DNA from: Styela clava
Taxonomy: Eukaryota; Chordata; Ascidiacea; Stolidobranchia; Styelidae
Reading direction: 5' to 3'
Assembly (NCBI RefSeq): GCF_964204865.1
Contig: NC_135255.1
Coordinates: forward strand, 15,653,135-15,717,134
DNA length: 64,000 nt
The notes under the pieces are model-generated. The model made no database searches and was not told where the DNA came from. It saw nothing but the letters and a program-made list of their open reading frames with translations. Every line of letters begins with the position of its first letter. The stretch's first letter is position 1. Of the stretch, positions 57,101 through 64,000 are shown in pieces. Made by a program: the position numbers and the translations under genes.

Positions 57101-58085
57101 CTTTCAATTTATTTTATGTTAAATACTTTCCGTCATATCGTATCAAATGTCGTTGACATATTAAAAGTATTTTACACGTTCTTTCTAGCTCGATATTGTT
57201 TACGACTTTACGTTATTACGTTCAACATATCTGGGACTTGACATTAAAATAACAAGCATATGGTTGTCGGTTCATCTAGATTTTTGAGTCGAGCTCTGAT
57301 ATTCCGGGAAACTCGCTCTTACAGAGTTTTAATCCCCGATAATCAGATTTTTCTGTTCAGGTAAAAATCAATCCCTATCGCCGCAATGGAAATGCAGCAC
57401 AGGCATCAATTCGCATGTTTATATCACAACAACAAATATTTGCAATGGAAAGTAAGTTACAGAATATAAAAAAAAATATCATATAGCTGATACTTCTGTT
57501 GAATGTTATATGATACAATCAAAACAAGATTTATCCGTATTTATAGGCAAGTAAGTATTAGTGTTTTACTGATCGCAATAATTCCAATAATTTTGGCCAC
57601 AAAATTACAGATATTCATGCATTCTGGTGATTTCCGCTGAAATAACTTTGAATATCTTCACAGTGCATCTCACTAACTTTGATCAGAAAATTTTGAAATA
57701 TTATTATGTAGTAATTGTAATTAGAAGAAAAATTGAAATTCAAGTAAAGACACACCAAAGCTTTACGCACTATACCAAATTCATTTTTACTTTAACAAGC
57801 ATATGAAATCGGAAATTTCGGATAAAGACCCATGACCCGCATGGAAAATTGACGGTATATTTTTTGGAGATAATTTGGTTAATCTAAACAAAGTTTCCAT
57901 AATATATTGTTAACTTAATAGCATGATGTGCCGATTCGACTTTTTCTATTTGAGTCACTTAGAAGGCGAAGATGTGAACAAAGCTCAATAAAATAAAATA
58001 CCCATTACAGGTTTTATTCAAATACTTTTCAGAGTCGACTGCGAAGATTCATCAGACGAAGCAAATTGTAAAAACAATTGTGCAG
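48134..58085 (+). CDS. LDL-receptor class A repeat protein, 5' part (seven exons)
   Basis: Seven exons with GT-AG borders and matching phases: 48134-48197, 49874-49964, 54257-54399, 56136-56171, 56436-56600, 57361-57451 and 58033-58085. They encode about 214 residues. A signal peptide (MENGVVSVLVVCVLLAF) is followed by at least four LDLa modules: C25-C71 with CDGNRDC.DGSDE, C71-C106 with CDGMSHCIDESDEC, about 120-154 with CDGIFHCPDLSDEC, and about 177-210 with CNGKVDCEDSSDEANC. The CDG..C.D.SDE words supply the calcium-binding acidic cage of this fold. Spacing inside modules 1 and 2 is longer than usual. The last exon ends in phase 1 before GTAAAA, so the gene continues, but no later exon could be recognised in the window. 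The product is secreted or an extracellular receptor part, function unknown. Introns carry hAT elements. Confidence 0.75.
49874..49964 (+). CDS. Exon 2: first LDLa module, N-terminal part
   Basis: 91 nt between CAG and GTAAGA, encoding GCSKDEYSCFDRTQCIHW then FCDGNRDC. Five of the six cysteines are here. The module is completed by exon 3 after an intron of about 4.3 kb. Confidence 0.8.
50757..52337. mobile_element. Non-autonomous hAT-type element, 1,581 bp
   Basis: The ends CAGGGGTGGGCAA and TTGCCCACCCCTG are perfect inverted repeats of 13 bp, and CCGGATCCGGCCCAC-type words lie at both sides. The flanks AGCTATAC (50749-50756) and AACTATAC (52338-52345) match at seven of eight bases. No intact transposase is present. 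A piece of another hAT family lies inside (about 51440-51770). Insertion is within intron 2 of the LDLa gene. Confidence 0.82.
51440..51770 (+). mobile_element. Nested hAT-family right end
   Basis: The right end AAAAAAAGTTTGAGAATCAC then TG is preceded by GGGGGCGATGGTAC. It is homologous to 60310-60683 (shared TCATCCATCT, ATTAAAAACA and GGTACAAAAAAGTTTG). No left end was found, so it is a truncated copy. Confidence 0.55.
54257..54399 (+). CDS. Exon 3: end of LDLa 1 and most of LDLa 2
   Basis: 143 nt after CCCCCCACAG, encoding RDGSDE, an acidic linker, C71, and CLLPSKYICDGMSHCID. Donor GTATGT, phase 1. Confidence 0.8.
54400..56135 (+). other. Intron 3
   Basis: No coding structure was seen. 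It contains a perfect 20-bp palindrome, AAGTCGTTGCGCAACGACTT, at 55497-55516. Confidence 0.5.
56136..56171 (+). CDS. Exon 4: end of LDLa 2
   Basis: A 36-nt micro-exon after TGCAG encoding ESDECLCNINEE, with donor GTAAGT. It supplies the SDEC end of module 2, and the phase agrees with both neighbours. Confidence 0.7.
56436..56600 (+). CDS. Exon 5: third LDLa module
   Basis: 165 nt after TTCTAG encoding KCFLCLNH...NLCDGIFHCPDLSDEC, then a basic-proline linker (RKRGPPPEIC) and HVDWG. Donor GTAAGT. Confidence 0.78.
57361..57451 (+). CDS. Exon 6: fourth LDLa module, first part
   Basis: 91 nt after CTGTTCAG encoding WKCSTGINSHVYITTTNICN and the following glycine. Donor GTAAGT, phase 2. Confidence 0.7.
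58033..58085 (+). CDS. Exon 7: fourth LDLa module, end
   Basis: 53 nt after TTTTCAG encoding VDCEDSSDEANCKNNCA, closing module 4. Donor GTAAAA in phase 1; the next exon was not found. Confidence 0.72.
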
Positions 58086-59445
58086 GTAAAACATAATTCA
58101 AAAATTTGTCAAAAGGGCTTGCATGACCAGAAATACTATGCTGATTTATCGCAACTGGTATACCACTAAAAATATTTTGCTATTGGCACCAATAATAATC
58201 ATTATTTTCATTTAATAGTAAAGCTGGAAAACTTGAAAATTGTGCAATAATAACGATTCTTTGCATCAGGTATATTTACGCTTTCTTCTTCTAAAAATAC
58301 TAGAACAAATCCTTTTATCGAATCACCGTGATTTCGACTAATTTGAGATTCGAATCTTCCAGATTCAGTATTCTGATTTGCCAATTCATTCTTCACACCA
58401 AACATAATGTTCTTTCGTGCATTTTCCCAATTGCTGTCAATTCTTCATGTAATATTTGACTTTTTCCACATACAATTTTGAGTGTTCTGAATAAGCCATA
58501 CCCTCACAAATGCAAGACATTTTTACTTTTGTCATTTATATTGGTCTATGTTCATTGGGGGTTGAGTATTAACTGTTCTCAAACAAATTTGCACATTTTT
58601 GACGAAAGAAGTCATAAAATATATTGATATAATTGAATCATTTTATTTAATATATTTAGGCAATTTTCACCTTCAATAGTGAAACGAGTAAATCAGGCAA
58701 TTGTGAAATTTCAGGCACATTGTCCAATCCAAATTCCTAGGGTTTCTTTCTCTTGTTCTGATTGAATAGACCACCAATGGGGGTTTGGTCCTTTACTTGA
58801 AAACAAAACAGTTGTGATCAATAAGAACAAGTCATACACCTCACCTCTCATACACATACGCCTCTCTCACCCCATAAAAAAAAAACAGATTTGGAAATCT
58901 GGGACGTTTTGCGTAAACGTTCTATTTTCTTTAAAATATGTTCTAATGTTCTAGATGACTTTCCCGGCGACCAAGAATTCCAGTCTTGAATTTCTCAACT
59001 GTTTGAAAAATATTGTTAAAAATGTCGGGAGTTCATGGCAAATGAATGGGCCGCATTTGAGCATAGCTCGCTTGTTAGTTATAATTAGCAAAACATATTC
59101 AGCATTAACAATATACTTCGTGAAGGGGCTGATGGACACATGTATGATAGTTATGAATATAAAGTTAGAAAAGTCCGTAAATTTTGTTGTTTTGCATGTC
59201 TCTTCGTAAATGTAGCTTTTTTTAGTAGATGCTGAAACTAAATTTACATCTCTCCCCGGTAGCCGAAAACGATACAGAAAGGGGCGAAAAAGCCGAAGGG
59301 GGCGATTTCGCGAAACTGTTTTTGTTGGCGGCTGAGATATCGTGCTCTTGATTACTGTATTCTGTGTGCATTTGCAGGTTTTAATCCCGTAGGCGATAAT
59401 CACACGCGAGAGAATTACTGGAATTACTCCACCGTAAGGGAGTTC
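58086..59445. other. Presumed intron or intergenic sequence
   Basis: No further LDLa, MAM or protease exon was recognised. A 180-codon minus-strand frame at 58951-59493 has no domain and overlaps repeat-like sequence (GGGGCGAAAAAGCCGAAGGG near 59280). Confidence 0.35.
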
Positions 59446-59453
59446 GCGTAGCC

Positions 59454-60143
59454 CAGGGGTTGGAGTAAAATGAACCGACCCACGAAGCTTCAATGAATTA
59501 GGACGACAAAACGGCGTTTTGACGATGAATTAATTTTATAATCTAACTCGAGGAGTAGATTATATATTTTACGTAACAAAATTTATTGTGAGACACGTTT
59601 GGACAAAAGTATATTATAGTCTAACAATTTAGTGAACAGCTACTCGTTTAACGATCCTACAATTTAATTATAATTAGACAAATGGCAACCGCAAAAAAGT
59701 TGAGGCTAAATGCGGGGTTTCAATAGCGCAAAAATATTCAAATGGGGCTCCCTGAGATGCAATGCAATGAGGAAATAAAATTTATATTCTATTCGAGAGA
59801 TGCATCGCTGCTTGATTTTTATAAAAATGTATCTTCTTAATAAAAATCTCTGTCAAAATTTAACAAACCAGGCAGAGAACTAGAATTAGTGATGCCCAAT
59901 TAGAAAATATTTCAATCTTGACTTCATTCAGTGTGCCGCCGAAAAGCTATCACGCGTGGTGCAGCAACAAGACAGTGTCACATTAAATTTCATTTGTATT
60001 TTTTACATTTAATAAGACGACTGAGTTCACGAATTGTCGCAGTCTATGCGCGCTGTTCCGTTTTTAACTTTTAAAAAATATGTGCGGCCCGCCAAGAATT
60101 GCAACCCTTAATTTTGGCCCGCGATCGAGGTTGCCGACCCCTG
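59454..60143. mobile_element. Non-autonomous hAT-type element, 690 bp
   Basis: The left end CAGGGGTTGGAG and right end GGTTGCCGACCCCTG are flanked by identical GCGTAGCC duplications (59446-59453 and 60144-60151). The right end, with GCGGCCCGCC and TTTTGGCCCGCG, is like the element at 45079-45513, while the left interior differs. Part of its interior (59548-59645) resembles the fragment inside Zic copy 3. Confidence 0.85.
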
Positions 60144-60309
60144 GCGTAGCCGATGGTCGGTTACGGCTTCCCCTACTACCAATTTCATGAATCTGAAACA
60201 AACAAATGGCTAATTATTAATTTTATGGACTGGTATCCGAACTGTTAGCCGTGGTACATAATGAGGAATCGAAGATGATTTTCACCGAAGATCGTTATAA
60301 TGTATTTTG

Positions 60310-60683
60310 GTGCAGGTCATCAGGCAAGTACCCGGTGATTCTGTCATTTCCGACCTCTTATTTGGGAGAAAATTTTTTTTTTATCCGTGACATCATTGCT
60401 ATCAAAACAACGAAATCGCCTTTTCATCAATAAACTGGGTGATATGAGATTATGCCTGACGAAAATGTAACCAAATATTAAAAAACTCGCTGAAGACCAC
60501 CAAGCTCATCCATCTCATTAAAAACACTATATGAACTATGATTTGTCTTCTTGTTTACTTGGACTGTAATATATATATTCGTTTCTGACTTTGCATTTTT
60601 TTGTAGTGGCGGGGAGAGATGAAGTTTTATTTATATAAATTACTGTATGGGGGCACTGGTACAAAAAAGTTTGGGAACCCCTG
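60310..60683 (+). mobile_element. hAT-family right end, truncated
   Basis: Ends GGTACAAAAAAGTTTGGGAA then CCCCTG. Homologous to 51440-51770. The following ATCTAGAT could be a target duplication, but no left end was found. Confidence 0.5.
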
Positions 60684-61283
60684 ATCTAGATCAATCTTTC
60701 TACATCGTTTGAGGGATGCCCAGAACTCTCCCACTGCCACCACGTGAATTTCCTTATTTTCCGATTGAGCTTATTCATCTTCTTTTTCAAACCAACACGG
60801 ACCTATTATGGTTGGAAATGGTTACTCATGCCGTGAGTGATACTGTGCTTTTCAGCATAAAATCAAGTGAGTGCTTGACAATTTGAGCAACGGATGCAAG
60901 TCTGCTTCTTATACGTTTACACTTAAAGCAAGGCTTGATAATTCCACACTTGACTTCCATAATAAATGTCAGATCGGCGGAACGAACCTTTTACGAAAGA
61001 GGTCGCTGACGTCGGTCGGTTTGCTATCATTGGCGCATGAGTCACCACGAGCGATCGGCGTCTTACGTTGGCTAGTTCCCCCAATTTATGGAGAACGGTG
61101 AACAGGGCCAGTAATTACATATGCAAACATTGTTACGCCAGGTCTACTCAAAGTGGTACTAAAATATGTCAGCGTCAGACTGGTTATCATGCATTTGTTG
61201 GTATCCAACAACCGTCAAGACACTGTACGTATGAGCTAAACATAAGAAGGATACCGATAGGCAGTAAGAAAAGACGAAAACAC
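60684..61283. other. Non-coding, no recognised gene
   Basis: Somewhat less AT-rich than the surroundings. Open frames at 60871-61101 and 61068-61496 show no domain, and the second overlaps a dispersed repeat. Confidence 0.3.
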
Positions 61284-61470
61284 AATGTTTTATTGCACAA
61301 AAATCAACGCCCGAAACATATTTTTGAATTCCCATGTCTGTTGTTTTTGTCGTCGTATAGCTTTGGTTTGTTTGCTGAGCAAAACATCAGCCACCCACTT
61401 TGTCTTTATTCTTGTGATTCGATTTTGCCGCAGGCATTGTCATATGAATTTCATGCAAAATATATTTGTA
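61284..61470 (+). repeat. Diverged copy of the Zic N-terminal replacement segment
   Basis: GCCCGAAACATA, TGTCTGTTGTTTTTGTCG and AGCTTTGGTTTGTTTGCTGA follow each other as in 2290-2345 and 12640-12700 (in inverse there). This shows that the segment in the damaged Zic copies is a dispersed repeat and not Zic-specific sequence. Confidence 0.5.
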
Positions 61471-61890
61471 TGCTAGGCTGCTACTACTTTTACTGACATC
61501 TGCTTATATATTTTGGGACAAAATGGTGATTTTTCACATCAGAAACGAAGGTGATTGGTGATCAGACATCCTACCTCCCATGTATGTTTCTGAATCGAAG
61601 TGACTGTATTTAAATCCTAAATAAATATCTCTTTCTGGACATGGAGACATCATGTTTAATAAAAAATAATGCAAAATGAACCCAAAACAGCAAGTAACTA
61701 TGTGTGTACTCTGTTGAGAATGGAAAGGGTTAAATCCTTCATGTAGTTGCCTGGTAGTTCTGTTTACTAACGATACCCCACGTTTTTCCACTCCTTATGT
61801 GAATTGAGCTTTTGTTCTGTAATATCCAGATACAAACTTTCCTTCTTAATCGTTGACTCTGCATGAGGTTTTAACAGGTATACTCTAAAT
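61471..61890. other. Spacer without recognised gene
   Basis: AT-rich with no feature recognised. Confidence 0.3.
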
Positions 61891-62160
61891 CAGTGGTTCT
61901 CAACCTTTTTCAGTTTGCGGACCGGTAAAATTTGAAAATAATTTTTGCGGACCGGCGGACCTTCAAAATCCAACAAAAATGTCACGAACACAAAACATAA
62001 TCAAAGGAATGCAATTAGAACCAACGTAGGCGGTGTAAAAGAAGACAATCCAATTTAAGGAGAAATTTGCTGCTGTATTTTTAATATTAAACGTGTTAAA
62101 CGCTGTTCTAATGAAGTTTCTGCAAGACGAAGTAGAGCTGTTTGAACTGAATAATATTTC
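61891..62160 (+). mobile_element. Unpaired hAT-type left end
   Basis: CAGTGGTTCTCAACCTTTTT followed by GCGGACCGG words is a typical hAT terminus. No matching right end or duplication of the preceding CTCTAAAT was found before the window ends, so the element is truncated, or its right end lies beyond. Confidence 0.5.
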
Positions 62161-62257
62161 CCTGTTTGTTTGCCTCCATTTTACTATCAAACCTCGCTAA
62201 ATTATAGGCCTACTGTCAAATTACGGAACGTGCAAACTGAGAATTTTTCAGGTACCG

Positions 62258-62340
62258 TACTATGTAGGGTTGGGACCACGGGAAATCCCGATCCCGAAAC
62301 CCCGGGTTTCGGGGCGGATCCCGGAGTCAGACAGACTAAG
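62258..62340. repeat. GC-rich palindromic patch
   Basis: TAGGGTTGGGACCACGGGAA and the following ATCCCGATCCCGAAACCCCG, GGTTTCGGGGCGGATCCCGG contain overlapping inverted words (CCCGAAACC and GGTTTCGGG). It looks like a repeat terminus; the family is unknown. Confidence 0.4.
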
Positions 62341-62543
62341 TGGAATTATTGTGCGGAATTTTACCAAGGAATTATTATTTGACTAGTAGAATTGTCATTA
62401 TTGCCGACTTATTTAATCATAATTTAAACTCAAAATAGCATTCAGGATTTACGCAATGACTTTGCAGGGTTTTTATTCACTATTTATTACGAAAATAAAA
62501 CAGCCACAACAGAAAAGTAAAATCAAGAAGGAGAACTATCGTC

Positions 62544-63287
62544 TTCAAAAATATCCGCATTCGGGCGTCAGAAATTAATTTACAAACGGTGACAAAAAGA
62601 TCGAAGTCGATCCAAAAGATAAACATCGGAATAAAATCCCGAATTCAACCCGATATTCGACAATTCGTCAAAATTATTCGATTCGATGGAAATATACTAT
62701 TTTTCCCACCCGATCGGTAATCACGCCAGCAATCTGGCGAAACGCGTGGTAGTTCAAAAACTGATGCAATGAATTTCAATAAAACTTTCATAGATTTGAT
62801 AAAATGCACTACTTCGCGAAAGAGTGGTGGAATCGACGATTATTTCATATCTCGAGCACAAAAACGGTTATCTTTTTCGGATAGTTTCTGCAGCCTGAAA
62901 AGTCGAATAAGCGTTTCGAAATAGTAAATGCTATGAGCTTTGCCATCAAATTATGCTCGGGCCTTGCACGAAATTCATAACGTGAAAAGATACGTTCAGC
63001 GGTGAAAATTGTTTATAACAACTTTAAACCTATTTAGTGTTTTTAGCGATAATAATTAGTTGTTGTAATAAAATACAGTTTGTTTGCCTCTTTCATTTCT
63101 CTCGCAAGTGCCGACAATAACACTATTGAACGATTTTGGAAATGGGAGAAACATATTGAATTGTAACAAAAAAGAATTAAGATGTGAAAAATTGACAATA
63201 CATGTGATAATAATGAGGGCGTAACGTGGAACATCGAGCAAAACTCAAGCGCGTGATCGGCGGCGCGTTTGAATACCACGTATTACT
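62544..63287 (+). repeat. Tandem duplication, copy 1 (about 744 bp)
   Basis: Starts TTCAAAAATATCCGCATTC and matches 63288 onward. Shared words include TTACAAACGGTGACAAAAAG, ATAAACATCGGAATAAAATC and AAACCTATTTAGTG. No open frame is conserved between the copies, so it is unlikely to code. Confidence 0.85.
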
Positions 63288-64000
63288 TTCAAAAATATCC
63301 GCATTCCGGCATCAGAAATGATAATATTTTTTGCTTAAAATTAAGACAGTTAATTTACAAACGGTGACAAAAAGATCGAAGCCGATCCAAAAGATAAACA
63401 TCGGAATAAAATCCCGAATTCAACCCGATATTCGACAATTCGTTAAAATTATTCGATTCGATGAAAATATACGATCTGTAATCACGCTTGCAATCTGGCG
63501 AAACGCGTGGTAGTCCAAAAACTGATGCAATGAAACTAAATAAAACCTTCATAGATTTGATGAATTGCACTACTTCACGAAAACGTGGTGAAATCGACGA
63601 TTATTTCATATCTCGAGCACAAAAACGGTTATCTTTTTCGGATAGTTTCTGCAGTCCGAAAAGTTGAATAAGCGTTTCGAAATAGTAAATGCTATGATCT
63701 TTGCCATCAAATTATGCCCGGGCCTTGCACAAAATTCATAACGAGAAAAAATACGTCCAGCGGTGAAAATTGTTTATAACAACTTTAAACCTATTTAGTG
63801 TTTTTAGCGATAATAATTAATAGTAGTAATGAAATACAATTTATTTACCTCTTTCATTTCTCTCGCAAGTACCGACAATAACACTATTGAATGATTTTGG
63901 AAATGGGAGAAATTTATTGAATTTTAACAAAAATTAATTAAGTTGTGAAAAATCGAGAATACATGTGATAATAATAAGGGCGTAACGTGGAACGACGAGC
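63288..64000 (+). repeat. Tandem duplication, copy 2 (cut by window end)
   Basis: Second copy of the unit, with an extra stretch of about 30 bp near 63320 (GATAATATTTTTTGCTTAAA) and a deletion of about 15 bp near 63470. The array probably continues beyond the window. Confidence 0.85.

Noticed and set aside
58951..59493. 180-codon minus-strand open frame
   Set aside because: No recognisable domain, overlaps repeat-like sequence and a hAT end, and the codon use is unremarkable.

Overview
This is an AT-rich, intron-bearing and repeat-laden animal genomic window. Two Zic-family zinc-finger ORFs closely resemble the multicopy, intronless Zic-r.b (ZicL) genes of ascidians, so I infer an ascidian of the genus Ciona or a close relative. 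That assignment is from protein pattern recognition, not from a search. Layout. (1) 0.5-13.3 kb is a local Zic cluster that has expanded and decayed. It holds one intact gene (6443-7954, minus). A second ORF (1079-2215, minus) keeps all five fingers but has lost the ancestral start and core promoter. An orphan Zic promoter (4141-4380, minus) has no gene of its own and points at that second ORF. A collapsed copy (12426-13125, plus) has no zinc fingers left. Upstream flanks of 1 kb or more are duplicated directly and in inverted orientation, with small palindromic MITEs between them. (2) 13.3-15.1 kb is a frameshifted pogo/Tigger-like transposase. (3) 17.1-27.1 kb is a satellite array of about 370-bp units. 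Roughly ten units lie in one orientation and seventeen in the other, meeting head to head near 20.7 kb. (4) 28.1-30.5 kb holds a promoter-like CRE/TATA cluster, a LINE remnant and a hAT-type element. (5) 30,768-38,267 is a complete, apparently recent BEL/Pao LTR retrotransposon with one open Gag-Pol reading frame of 1,941 codons. (6) 39-41.3 kb carries minisatellite-filled MITE-like elements, one split by a hAT element. (7) 41.9-42.5 kb has the C-terminal part of a MAM domain with a frame break. (8) 48,134-58,085 is the 5' part of a multi-exon gene for a secreted or membrane protein with a signal peptide and at least four LDL-receptor class A modules. Its introns are invaded by hAT elements, and I could not identify its 3' end. 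(9) 59.4-64 kb is repeats: another hAT element, unpaired hAT ends, and a tandem duplication of about 750 bp that runs off the window. How it fits together: the host content is a developmental transcription-factor cluster and a modular extracellular protein gene. Most remaining sequence is mobile or satellite DNA, and the Zic cluster shows duplication, inversion, promoter loss and repeat insertion step by step. No rRNA gene, CRISPR array or convincing tRNA gene was seen.
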